From positions 1 through 60,790 of the forward strand of contig JAHZGH010000008.1 of NCBI GenBank assembly GCA_019420905.1: a DNA stretch of 60,790 bases, read 5' to 3'. Source of the stretch: Succinivibrionaceae bacterium. Its GTDB lineage: Bacteria; Pseudomonadota; Gammaproteobacteria; Enterobacterales; Succinivibrionaceae. Both the position numbers and the translations under genes were made by a program. Each line of letters begins with the position of its first letter. The first letter of the stretch is position 1. Under the pieces are notes generated by a model. That model worked only from the letters and a program-made list of their open reading frames with translations. It was not told where the DNA came from and searched no databases. Below are positions 25,072 through 33,888 of the stretch, piece by piece.

Positions 25072-27177
25072 TTAGAATTTTGCGTTAACAGTTACTACTG
25101 CATGGATGCCTGCTTCGGGCAATGAATCAGAAATGTAGTATTTCTTATCAAAGATATTGAGTACTGCTGCATTAACTGAGTATTGACGTTCATCACCAAA
25201 GGCTGCGCCAATTTCAAAGTTTGCAGTGGTATAGCCGCCATGATGGGTTTTAATAATTTCACCGCTGCTTTCATACTCATAATCGCACTCAACTGCTCCG
25301 CGAGCATATGAATCTGCAGTAAAGGTAAAGACATCAAAGTCTTTTGTATAGCGTATACCGGCGCGATACATAAACTCTGGAGTATTAGTATCATAGGTAT
25401 CGCCGACAAGTCCGCCGTATTCAAACTTACGCTTCATCCATGTCATAGAGGTATAAGGAGTAAATCCGCATGGCAAATCATATGATGCAGACAATTCGAT
25501 ACCGAAACTAGTTGCTTTGCCTACATTGAAATATTGATATTGATCATTGCCAATATCTTTTGTTGTTATATAGTTATCGGCCAAACTTAAGAAAGCCGCA
25601 GCATCTACATTCAGGCGCTTTCCGCTGTAGCGAGCACCCAGCTCAAAATTATCAGAAGTTTCAGGATCAAGATCAGGATTACCGATTTCCGTACCGCCGC
25701 CCATGGAGGAAATTAAGAATTTCTCTTGAATTGTCGGAGCCCGAAAGCCTTGCGACCAGGCAGCCCGCAGAGCTAAATCTTCAATGCCGCGCCAGACTAA
25801 GCCAAAATTAAATACGGCTTTTGAATTGCTTTCTTCGCCGACAGTTCCCACCTGCGGAGTTTTTTGAGTGTAATCAGTATAATTAGGTTGAGGATAACCT
25901 GGGGTAATCATATAACTGCCTGGCAAATATCTGGCATTTATATTATCAACAGAGGTCTTAACATATGTATAGCGGACGCCGTAGCTTGCAGTTAAATCAT
26001 ACGGAAGCAGAGTCTCATTTGATAAAAAGGCATAATAGCTGTCCTGTCCGCCGTCAAGCTCAGAAAGACTGGTAGTATGAAGCTCCATCATATTTGGAAC
26101 CATTACCATGTCCATTTTAGTTGTTGTAGTAGCATCAAGGCTGTCGCTATCCGCTCCGGCTCCGGCAATTAAGTAATTTTTCTCTCCTAGCTGCCACTCA
26201 GTCTGCAGAGAAATGCCTTTGCTCTTTATCGAATTATCTGCATGATTGTCCATATCCACTACAGACATCCCTACTATATTCTGCATTTTCTTATCTGTTT
26301 TCTGCATATAGGCATCAAAGCGCAGACGCGCCAAATAATCATTAATATTTTTTACATCAGTAAAAAATGCAAACTTTTGGCGCTTCCACGGCTTAATCTT
26401 TACTGCAAAATTATCATATGCGCTCATATCATCAGTTGCTGTATTAAAATTGCCCTCAAAATAATCAGCACTGATGCCTGCAGTAAAATTATCAGTAAAG
26501 TCATAAGATAAAAACATTGAAGCTGATTGAGTATCGTAATCAGTGCCGTCAATTGTCTTATCAGGGGTTTTTAAATTGCCAAAATCCGCATAAGATCCGC
26601 TTAAGCGATAATTAAGCTTCTTATAAGAGCCATAAACTGAAGCATTTTCTGTAAAGCCGTCTCCTGAGCCGTTGTAGCCTACTCCTGCATCAAACTGCAC
26701 CGGTTTATTGCCGCCCTTCTTAGTTATGATATTAATCACGCCTCCGATAGCATCAGATCCGTATAATACAGATGCCGGGCCTTTTATTACCTCTACACGC
26801 TCCACTGCCGAAGGATCGATGAGGATAGGAGTGCCCGACATTGACTTGTGCTCTGAAACTTTCTGACCGTCAATTAAAATAGTGCTGCGCATCGTGCCTT
26901 CACCGCGAATGCTGATGCGCACTAATCCCGGAGTACCGTCATTTTGCAACTCCACTCCAGGGACATCCTGAATTAATTCGCCTATAGTAGTTACACCTTT
27001 CTTTTTAATATCTTCAGCCGTAACTACTCCGACTGACATCGGTACATCCATTAAATCATGAGCTACGCGAGTTGCAGTAACCTCTACGCCTTTGGTGTAA
27101 ATATCTTCGGCTGCTGTTGCTGAAAAAGTTCCCATACCTGTCAGCAAAACAGCCGCACTTAGTTTTTTAAGCTTCAT
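25072..27177 (-). CDS. TonB-dependent outer-membrane receptor, probably haem
   Basis: A 701-residue protein. Signal peptide 1-22 (ending TFSATA), then a plug with TonB-box region (KGVEVTATRV) and DVPGVELQNDG, RISIRGEG, VERVEVIKGPASVLYGSDAIGG. The barrel has the haem-receptor landmarks FRAP and NPDL (FRAPTIQEKFLISSMGGG, then NPDLDPETSDNFELG) and ends with a Phe (VTVNAKF). The conserved His usually lying between FRAP and NPxL is missing. An extracellular loop is Met-rich (KMDMVMVPNMMELH). AGAGGAAT precedes the ATG; hutW ends 16 bases upstream. Haem is favoured by context; other tetrapyrroles are possible. Confidence 0.82.
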   Translation of the reverse strand: MKLKKLSAAVLLTGMGTFSATAAEDIYTKGVEVTATRVAHDLMDVPMSVGVVTAEDIKKKGVTTIGELIQDVPGVELQNDGTPGLVRISIRGEGTMRSTILIDGQKVSEHKSMSGTPILIDPSAVERVEVIKGPASVLYGSDAIGGVINIITKKGGNKPVQFDAGVGYNGSGDGFTENASVYGSYKKLNYRLSGSYADFGNLKTPDKTIDGTDYDTQSASMFLSYDFTDNFTAGISADYFEGNFNTATDDMSAYDNFAVKIKPWKRQKFAFFTDVKNINDYLARLRFDAYMQKTDKKMQNIVGMSVVDMDNHADNSIKSKGISLQTEWQLGEKNYLIAGAGADSDSLDATTTTKMDMVMVPNMMELHTTSLSELDGGQDSYYAFLSNETLLPYDLTASYGVRYTYVKTSVDNINARYLPGSYMITPGYPQPNYTDYTQKTPQVGTVGEESNSKAVFNFGLVWRGIEDLALRAAWSQGFRAPTIQEKFLISSMGGGTEIGNPDLDPETSDNFELGARYSGKRLNVDAAAFLSLADNYITTKDIGNDQYQYFNVGKATSFGIELSASYDLPCGFTPYTSMTWMKRKFEYGGLVGDTYDTNTPEFMYRAGIRYTKDFDVFTFTADSYARGAVECDYEYESSGEIIKTHHGGYTTANFEIGAAFGDERQYSVNAAVLNIFDKKYYISDSLPEAGIHAVVTVNAKF

Positions 27178-27193
27178 ATATTCCTCTGTTTGA

Positions 27194-28717
27194 TTATTTA
27201 CAATTTCCCTTAAGTTTCCTTTGCAGGTAATTAGTTAAAAGCTGCGTCATAGTTACAGCCCAAAATTTCCCTGCAAGCGTCAAATCGGCAAAACGATTAT
27301 TAAGTGTTAAAAGACCAGCTTCTTGCCATTGCTTAAAAACTTCATCGGCAAGTACAGAAATATCAACTTCATGCTTCTTTTTTAAATATTCAAAATCAAC
27401 AAAGCCCAGCTCTAATTCTTCGCCAAGCTCCTTATACAAACGCCAGTTTTCACCAGGGACAAACATCATGGAGATAGGCACGATGCCGCTCTCAACCTTC
27501 TTTAAATAATCTTCATACTTACGGGAATTCATGAAGGCAAAGCCTTGAATTTTTCCCCCGGCTCCCGGTCCAAAAGCCAAAGTATCCGCATCGCTCTTAG
27601 CTAAAACGTTATAAATATTGCGCTCACGAGTAGTACGGGCAAAATGACTTGCAGTTAACTGCTTCCAATGAAAGCTTGTCATTGCTTCACAGCCGATACG
27701 ATACATATCAGCTCTTTCCTGACTGTCAGGAGCATGCTCGTATTTCCCTGCTGCAATTAATTTATCAAGCGGAGATCCCTCCAGCAAAATCAGCTGATAC
27801 AGATCCACTCCATGAATAGGCAAGCTGCTGACAATATTCAAATCATTGCGCCATGAAGCAAGGGTCTGTCCCGGAAGACCAAAGATCAAATCAATAACAA
27901 CGCTTGCTTCATCATAAGCGGCTAAATTTTCAAGCCCCTTTATCAATTCATCTTGACTTGAAATGCGTCCTACGGATTGCCTTATCTTAGTATCAAAGGT
28001 CTGAACCCCCAAAGAAAAACGATTAACTCCGGCTTTTAAGCACGCTTCTATTTTCTTATCATCAAAATAAGAAAGTCTCCCTTCAACGGTAAATTCGCAG
28101 TCATTAGCCAAAGGAAGATTTTCTCTGCAATAAGAGATAATTCTTTCAAGATCCGAGGCTTCCAGTGCTGTAGGCGTCCCACCGCCCATATATACGGCAT
28201 GAATGGGCTTTTGGCCAACAGCTTTTGATCCCTGCCACATTTGCATTTCTTTTATTAATGCATCTGCATAGCGCTTTGACTCCTCCGGCCGATACGGAGC
28301 AATATAAAACATGCAGAAAGCACAGCGTGTCTGACAGAAAGGAACATTTATATAAACGGCACTTCTTGCAGTCCTTTCGGAATTTAAAAGTAAATCACAA
28401 GCCATCGGCACAAAGGGCGGTGGCACAATCTTGGCTTCTCCTGCAGCGTGCGCAAATTTTTTGGCTTCAAAGGCATATTTGATTGGATCATCGCTGACGG
28501 CAGCTTTCCACGAAATTTCCTCACCTTGGGATTTAGCCATGTTTTTCATCATTTCTTCCATGGCTGTCCCAGTAAAGGGCATCTTAGATCTATTCCCCGC
28601 AAACAGCGATGCCATGCTCTTTATTTCATTAATTAATGCGTCCCATGCCACGTTGCCTTTATCATCTGTATATTTTTGTAAAACGGATAAAAGAGGATTG
28701 AAATCGGATGAAAACAT
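27194..28717 (-). CDS. hutW: anaerobic haem-degrading radical SAM enzyme HutW/ChuW
   Basis: A 507-residue radical-SAM protein related to HemN/HemW. The 4Fe-4S motif CX3CX2C is at Cys 128, 132 and 135 in NVPFCQTRCAFC, followed by YMGGGTPTALEA and GVQTFDTKIRQSVGR, as in HemN-like proteins. ChuW opens haem without oxygen, using S-adenosylmethionine, and frees iron. I start at 28717 (AAAGAG upstream) and not at 28762, because the ATG at 28762 lies next to a promoter-like -10 and inside a palindrome. About 60 extra N-terminal residues compared with E. coli ChuW (about 445) are unusual. It is the first gene of the operon. Confidence 0.85.
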   Translation of the reverse strand: MFSSDFNPLLSVLQKYTDDKGNVAWDALINEIKSMASLFAGNRSKMPFTGTAMEEMMKNMAKSQGEEISWKAAVSDDPIKYAFEAKKFAHAAGEAKIVPPPFVPMACDLLLNSERTARSAVYINVPFCQTRCAFCMFYIAPYRPEESKRYADALIKEMQMWQGSKAVGQKPIHAVYMGGGTPTALEASDLERIISYCRENLPLANDCEFTVEGRLSYFDDKKIEACLKAGVNRFSLGVQTFDTKIRQSVGRISSQDELIKGLENLAAYDEASVVIDLIFGLPGQTLASWRNDLNIVSSLPIHGVDLYQLILLEGSPLDKLIAAGKYEHAPDSQERADMYRIGCEAMTSFHWKQLTASHFARTTRERNIYNVLAKSDADTLAFGPGAGGKIQGFAFMNSRKYEDYLKKVESGIVPISMMFVPGENWRLYKELGEELELGFVDFEYLKKKHEVDISVLADEVFKQWQEAGLLTLNNRFADLTLAGKFWAVTMTQLLTNYLQRKLKGNCK

Positions 28718-28750
28718 ATATGACTCTTTTCTATTTAATACCTGCTTAAT

Positions 28751-28774
28751 TTTTGTTAGCATATGCTAACAAAA
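28751..28774. promoter_or_regulatory. perfect 24-bp palindrome, operator 1 of hutW operon
   Basis: Arms TTTTGTTAGCAT and ATGCTAACAAAA are perfect reverse complements with no spacer. The core TTAGC-N4-GCTAA is shared with the second palindrome 29 bp away and resembles SlyA/MarR-family sites (TTAGCAAGCTAA). It overlaps a candidate -10 element. This is probably the binding site of a repressor sensing haem or iron. It does not look like a Fur box. Confidence 0.7.
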
Positions 28775-28791
28775 TATCTTTAAGTTAGCAA
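28763..28791 (-). promoter_or_regulatory. candidate promoter of the haem operon
   Basis: On the minus strand TTGCTA (28791-28786) and TAGCAT (28768-28763) are separated by 17 bases, each with four of six consensus positions. One hexamer lies in each palindrome, so a bound regulator would block RNA polymerase. Transcription would start at about 28756, which rules out the ATG at 28762 as hutW start. Moderate evidence only, as the hexamers are weak. Confidence 0.45.
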
Positions 28792-28804
28792 TAGCTAACT
28801 TAAA
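28779..28804. promoter_or_regulatory. inverted repeat, operator 2 of hutW operon
   Basis: Arms TTTAAGTTAGC and GCTAACTTAAA are perfect reverse complements with a 4-base spacer (AATA). It has the same TTAGC-N4-GCTAA core as the palindrome at 28751-28774. It overlaps the candidate -35. Two like sites 29 bp apart suggest binding of two dimers. Confidence 0.7.
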
Positions 28805-29304
28805 ATCCGCTCATCTGCTTATATTCATGGAGCTGAATTCATCTTTGACTAAAACCCTGCATTAAATCTCTATACAGTACTTAAATAAAAACAGAATTCG
28901 CACGCACCTTAGCTGATATCAGCTGCACTCCCGCTTAACAATATTGATGCTGACAAAAAAGAGGCTACTACCTATGTCCAATCGCCCCAAATTGGGGCTT
29001 AAAAGATCGCAGCTGCAGGAAGGATGATCTGGATAGCTCTGCAAATACAATGCAAATCGCATTTTGATGCTGTCTTTAAGAAATTTTTCAAGCTAGGCGC
29101 CGCTTCCGGCCTATCGAGCCTCTCACAGAATATCTGCAGAACTAGCAGACAAATATGCCCGCTTTTTAATATGCTGAGAGACTTGAGAGACTGAAGAACA
29201 TAAATACTTGCATATTAAGCTAAAAAGACAGCTGTATTAAAAGATAAATTACGCTCTGAAGCCATGATTGCTCAAAGCTGCTTATCTAAAAAATAAGCTG
29301 CAGA

Positions 29305-31101
29305 TTATAATTCAATAAACGGCAATATCGTCGCCAATTTATTTTTAAGCGTTGCTAAGGTCTCAACTGACTGCAGCGGAGTAAGGCCAAAAATTGATGA
29401 TATTTCGTCAAAACGTAATTTGCGGCCTTTCCGTAAAGTTTTATTAAAACTTTCAGCCTTGCACGTTTTAAGAAATATTTTGTCATGAGCAAAGCTTTCT
29501 GGCATTTTAGCGAGCATGCACTCATGCATAATCTCTCTAAGCTGCTTTGCGCTTACATTAAGGCCGTTTCTTTTCAGAAAATAAAGCATACTGCGCTCTA
29601 GCACAAAAGAAATATGCTTCAGCACAAACTGGCCTTGTATATCATTTATGAATTTATATGATGAAGCATCATTGCTACCGCTCACGGCACGAAAAATTTC
29701 TTTATCACGCCACAATGCACGTATCTGTCGATATAAATCATGCACAGGATCGCTAAGAGAAGAGGCTATAATGTAGAATCCAGCTGTAACTCCGCGATTT
29801 CTATAAGCACTGAAATCAAGTTCATATTCTGAAATATCTTCCTTTTTACGGATAAACTGCATCAAGCCGTGAGCATTCTCCTCATTTTCATCAAACGGAA
29901 TAGCCTCATAAAGATTTTCTCTCTTGCTGACCACCTCGTAAGCTGCTTCCCATTGTTTAGCTAGGCGATCTAAATCATGAATGCGCTTGCTGTCAGACCA
30001 GATGACAATAATGCGGGTTTTAACTTTATATGGCTCAGATTTGCCTAAAATAGATCTGCCGCTTAAATTCAAAAGAAATTCTTTATATTTATATACGCTC
30101 TGTCCCTGCTTATTATATACGCTCATCCATTTGCCGTTTGATAAAATAAGATCCTGCATACGGCGAGGAAATTTGTGCAGGTTACGAATAAGAATATAGT
30201 TATATCCAAGTTCGCTTAAACTTAATAATGCCCGCTTATTATTAAGCTCAGTATCTGAAATAACGGTAGCTGTGCCTCCAGCAGCTTTCAAAAAGCGGTA
30301 CTTTCTTTCAAATTTCTGCAAAAGCTCATATAATTCAGCTCGATTTTTAGGCTGAGGCCACAAATTAAAATCAATAGGAATTTTAAAGCTATTTAAAAAT
30401 TGACTAAAAAGCATGGGAACTTCCTTAAGGTTCGCCTTTTTGCTTCTATCCTCTTCTAAAAAATAGAATTTAGTTAAATAAAATACATAATTTTGTGCTG
30501 GATCTTGAGCAAAGCTGCGCTTCTCATTTAATGCATCGATTATTTTTCCCTTATATTTATAAAAAAATTTAATGGCTGTTTTATATGATTCCTCATTTAA
30601 AAGTGATAAATCAAAAATATGATCCGAGAAGCCTTCTTGAGATTCAAAATAGCTTTCCTGATCGAAATTAAGCAGTGACGCAAGATAAAAACAAATTAAA
30701 TCTCCATAAATTTTAAATGCCGGATCATTGCTTTTACGTCCAAGCTTAGAAAAAACCGTATCGCATCCTAATATTTCCCAGAATTTACGATATAAAGCCA
30801 ATGCATAATAGTACTGAGGCATTGCTGCTGAATTATTTCCTAAAGAAGAATCCTCATCCAATTTTGAATGGATTTCCCGCATGACAGTATTCTGTTTTAA
30901 AAATTGATCTTTTATAGCTGAAACATCAGCATTAACTTTTTTTAAAAATTCCTGATCATTTAATTTTTGCTCACTCAAAGCTCCGTAGCTTTTAAGTCCC
31001 TGAGTTTTAACTTTTCCGGTTGTCTTATCTCTAAAAGTATTAACTATTGCTCCATATTTCTTTCCCGAAGGAGAAACGGTTACGCGGAATCTTATGCTCA
31101 T
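29305..31101 (-). CDS. IS1634-like transposase
   Basis: A 598-residue protein with the general plan of IS1634-family (IS4 superfamily, DDE) transposases: an N-terminal GKKYGAIVNTFRDKTTGKV segment, a central ATVISDTELNNKRALLSLSE strand with a candidate catalytic Asp, and a C-terminal region (GFYIIASSLSDPVHDLYRQI, RDKEIFRAVSGSN) where the last acidic residue is expected. I could not find terminal inverted repeats or a target duplication around it. It lies between the haem operon and pgm and seems intact in length. It may be active, or a domesticated or stranded copy. Confidence 0.7.
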   Translation of the reverse strand: MSIRFRVTVSPSGKKYGAIVNTFRDKTTGKVKTQGLKSYGALSEQKLNDQEFLKKVNADVSAIKDQFLKQNTVMREIHSKLDEDSSLGNNSAAMPQYYYALALYRKFWEILGCDTVFSKLGRKSNDPAFKIYGDLICFYLASLLNFDQESYFESQEGFSDHIFDLSLLNEESYKTAIKFFYKYKGKIIDALNEKRSFAQDPAQNYVFYLTKFYFLEEDRSKKANLKEVPMLFSQFLNSFKIPIDFNLWPQPKNRAELYELLQKFERKYRFLKAAGGTATVISDTELNNKRALLSLSELGYNYILIRNLHKFPRRMQDLILSNGKWMSVYNKQGQSVYKYKEFLLNLSGRSILGKSEPYKVKTRIIVIWSDSKRIHDLDRLAKQWEAAYEVVSKRENLYEAIPFDENEENAHGLMQFIRKKEDISEYELDFSAYRNRGVTAGFYIIASSLSDPVHDLYRQIRALWRDKEIFRAVSGSNDASSYKFINDIQGQFVLKHISFVLERSMLYFLKRNGLNVSAKQLREIMHECMLAKMPESFAHDKIFLKTCKAESFNKTLRKGRKLRFDEISSIFGLTPLQSVETLATLKNKLATILPFIEL

Positions 31102-31413
31102 TTTTACAACACCGAAATAAAAAACACAGCCAAACTAATACTAATTTTTTAACTTTAAAAATCAATTTATAAGAATTGTTTTTCATCAATTGTACAACTT
31201 TTTTTACAAAAAATTATACAACATTTTTTTATTTTTACAACTTTTATACAACAAATTTTATACTTGCTTTTTTATATTTTTTCCTTTAAAAATATATAGT
31301 TGATATTAAATATAAATATAATAATATATTTTGTATTGAGATATAAATCACAAAATTTTTTACAACTTTTGGTTATCTTATCCTCAAGAATTTACAACAG
31401 CAGGGGAAGTATC
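31102..31413. repeat. cluster of TACAAC direct repeats between transposase and pgm
   Basis: The hexamer TACAAC occurs at 31193, 31217, 31236, 31247, 31361 and 31393, and TACAAA at 31205, mostly as TTTTACAACTTTT. All are in the same orientation within about 200 bases of AT-rich DNA. They are upstream of the transposase gene and could be transposase binding sites at the element's end, or regulator sites for pgm. No other gene is seen in this interval. Confidence 0.6.
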
Positions 31414-33048
31414 ATGTCAAGAGCAGGCATTTTAGCTAGCAATTTTCCGCTTACCAATATTCAAAAACTCATAAGCCTTTATTATGAAGCTACACCTAAT
31501 TTAAGCGATCCTTTAAATGCAGTTATCTTCGGTACCTCCGGACACCGCGGCAGCCCTTATAACGGCTCCTATACACAAAACCATATTGCCGCAATTACTC
31601 AGGCTATTGCAGATTTACGCAAAGAATGGCAAATAACCGGCCCTCTGTTCATTGGCATGGATACTCACGCTTTGTCTGAACCTGCTCTTCATACTGCACT
31701 TGAGGTTCTATGTGCCAATGGTGTTGAAACCATAGTAGCCGCAGATTTTGCATATACGCCAACCCCAGTAATCTCTCGAGAAATAGTAAGACATAATTTC
31801 GGCAGAACTGACAATCTTGCTGACGGTATTATTATCACCCCATCTCATAACCCGCCTCACGACGGCGGTTTTAAATACAACCCTCCTTTAGGAGGCCCTG
31901 CAAGTCCTTACTACACCAAACCTATTGCCGACAAAGCCAATGCTATTTTGCAAAACGGCAATAAAGATGTAAGAAAGCTTTCCTGGCAGGAAACCTTGCA
32001 AAGTCCTTACCTTCACTTTAAAGACATGCTGACACCTTTTGTTGATGAGCTTAAAAGCGTCATCAATCTTCAAGCAATCAAAGACGCAAAGCTGAAAATT
32101 GCAGTTAATCCTCAAGGCGGAGCTTCTCTTGATTATTGGGATAGAATTATTCAGAAATATGGAATTGACGTCACTATCATCAATCGCAAGATTGATCCAA
32201 CCTTTGCTTTTATTCCGTTTGATTACGACGACAATATTCGTATGGACTGCATGTCGCCTTATACCATGAAGCCGCTTGTTGCTGTCAAAGATGATTATGA
32301 TATGTGCATTGCCAACGATCCAGATTCTGATCGCCACGGCATTGTAACGCGTGAAGGTCTTTTGAACTCAAATCACTATTTAAGTTCAATCATGCATTAT
32401 TTATGCCATAACCGTCCAAATTGGCCTAAAAATGCCGGTGTAGGAAAAACTATCGGCGCTACCATCATGATGGACAAAATAATTGCCGACGCAGGCTACC
32501 AAGTATACGAGACTCCTATCGGCTTTAAGTGGTTCTCTGAAGGCCTTTTTAAACAAGAGCTTGTGTTCGGCTGCGAGGAAAGTGCAGGAGCCTCTTTCCT
32601 TGATTTAAATGGCTGCCCGTTTACTACTGACAAAGACGGATTTTTAGCAGGACTTATAGGTGCTGAGCTTTGTGCCGTATCAGGTCTGGATCTCGTTTCC
32701 TATTATAAAAAGCTTACTGCAAAATTCGGAGATCCTTATTACGGACGTATTGATGAAATCACCACGCCTGAAGGCAAAAAAGCTTTCGTCAACCTAACTG
32801 AAAAAAGTGTCGCACAAGATACTTTGGCAGGACAAAAAATCTTAAAAGTAATGACCAAAGCGCCAGGAAACCACGCTGAAATTGGCGGAATAAAAGTTCT
32901 GGCTGACAACTGCTGGTTTTCTGCCCGTCCTTCAGGTACAGAAAACATCTACAAGATTTATTACGAATCTTTCTTAGGACCTGAACATCTCATCAAGGTT
33001 AAAGAAGATGCTGTAAATATCGTTAATCAAGCTATCAAACAAAACTAG
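31414..33048 (+). CDS. pgm: phosphoglucomutase
   Basis: A 544-residue enzyme interconverting glucose-1-phosphate and glucose-6-phosphate. Visible landmarks: FGTSGHRGSP near the start, the phospho-serine loop TPSHNPPHDGG, the metal loop NDPDSDRHG, the sugar loop GCEESAGAS and the phosphate site ARPSGTENIYKIYYES. It matches E. coli Pgm (546 residues). An open frame extends 38 codons further upstream, but ATG 31414 has CAGGGGAAG as ribosome binding site and gives the family start. It heads a four-gene group with spacings of 9, 12 and 34 bases. Confidence 0.94.
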   Translation: MSRAGILASNFPLTNIQKLISLYYEATPNLSDPLNAVIFGTSGHRGSPYNGSYTQNHIAAITQAIADLRKEWQITGPLFIGMDTHALSEPALHTALEVLCANGVETIVAADFAYTPTPVISREIVRHNFGRTDNLADGIIITPSHNPPHDGGFKYNPPLGGPASPYYTKPIADKANAILQNGNKDVRKLSWQETLQSPYLHFKDMLTPFVDELKSVINLQAIKDAKLKIAVNPQGGASLDYWDRIIQKYGIDVTIINRKIDPTFAFIPFDYDDNIRMDCMSPYTMKPLVAVKDDYDMCIANDPDSDRHGIVTREGLLNSNHYLSSIMHYLCHNRPNWPKNAGVGKTIGATIMMDKIIADAGYQVYETPIGFKWFSEGLFKQELVFGCEESAGASFLDLNGCPFTTDKDGFLAGLIGAELCAVSGLDLVSYYKKLTAKFGDPYYGRIDEITTPEGKKAFVNLTEKSVAQDTLAGQKILKVMTKAPGNHAEIGGIKVLADNCWFSARPSGTENIYKIYYESFLGPEHLIKVKEDAVNIVNQAIKQN

Positions 33049-33057
33049 GAGGCACAT

Positions 33058-33876
33058 ATGCAAATAAAATTTATGGGAACTGCCGCTTCAGAAGGCATCC
33101 CAAATCCATTCTGCAACTGCAAAGTCTGCACATACGCCCGCGAACACGGCGGAGCAAATGTCCGAACCAGAGCTTCTGCTATGGTTGACAATCATATTCT
33201 CATCGATATGTCACCTGAATGGTCATCACAGCTTAAGCGTGAGAATATGACTGCACGTGAAATTGATACTGTATTATTTACTCACACCCATCCTGATCAT
33301 TTTAACGTCGGAGAATTTGTCAGCCGTACTGTAGGTTTTGCCCAAAATGTGGAATTTCCTTTACATATTTTCGGTAATGACTGTGCTATAAAAGGAGCTT
33401 TTAATGCCTTAGACGGCCTTCAAGGCGATCGCTTCGTATTCCACCTCATTGCCCCATACTTAACTTACGAACATGAAGGCTACAAGATCACTCCTACTCT
33501 TGCTAATCACGCAAAGATGGAACTCTGCTACAACTATTTAATTGAAAAAGACGGTAAAACCTTCTTCTATGGACTTGACTCAGGCTGGTTACCAGACAGC
33601 ACCTTTGAATTCTTAAAAGGCCGTAAGATCGATGTTGCCGTACTTGAGTGCACCTATGCTTTCCGTGACGGAGAAAAGACTAACAATCATTTGAATTTCA
33701 ATTCATTGTTTGCAGAAGTCGCCTTATTAAAAGAGCTCGGCTGCCTCACTGAATCCTCTTGCGTCGTTACATCTCATGTTTCTCATTCATCTACTTTAAA
33801 TCACGATGAATTATGCAAATTGATGAACGAACATAACATCACAACTGCCTTTGACGGCATGGTTTTAGATATTTAA
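33058..33876 (+). CDS. PhnP-like metallo-beta-lactamase-fold hydrolase
   Basis: A 272-residue protein with the metal motif HTHPDH (about residues 82-87) and an N-terminal GTAASEGIPNPFCNCKVCTYA, where CxCxxC matches the structural zinc site of PhnP. Later His and Asp ligands appear in ANHAKM, YGLDSGW and SHVSHS. PhnP is a cyclic phosphodiesterase of C-P lyase pathways, but no phn genes are nearby, so the substrate is open. AGGAGG lies directly upstream. Its place after pgm and before a nucleoside symporter hints at a phosphate ester or cyclic nucleotide substrate. Confidence 0.82.
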   Translation: MQIKFMGTAASEGIPNPFCNCKVCTYAREHGGANVRTRASAMVDNHILIDMSPEWSSQLKRENMTAREIDTVLFTHTHPDHFNVGEFVSRTVGFAQNVEFPLHIFGNDCAIKGAFNALDGLQGDRFVFHLIAPYLTYEHEGYKITPTLANHAKMELCYNYLIEKDGKTFFYGLDSGWLPDSTFEFLKGRKIDVAVLECTYAFRDGEKTNNHLNFNSLFAEVALLKELGCLTESSCVVTSHVSHSSTLNHDELCKLMNEHNITTAFDGMVLDI

Positions 33877-33888
33877 GGAGAACTTTCC

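Larger units (their letters stand above)
28718..29304. other. intergenic region with operators of the haem operon
   Basis: Besides the two operators and promoter listed separately, the stretch has a 14-base palindrome AGCTGATATCAGCT at 28911-28924 and a small hairpin GCCCC-AAATT-GGGGC at 28984-28998. No gene or RNA is recognisable in 28810-29304. The sequence next to the transposase gene shows no obvious terminal inverted repeat. Confidence 0.5.

Noticed and set aside
28911..28924. 14-base palindrome AGCTGATATCAGCT as a third operator
   Set aside because: It lacks the TTAGC/GCTAA core of the other two sites and lies too far upstream of the promoter.
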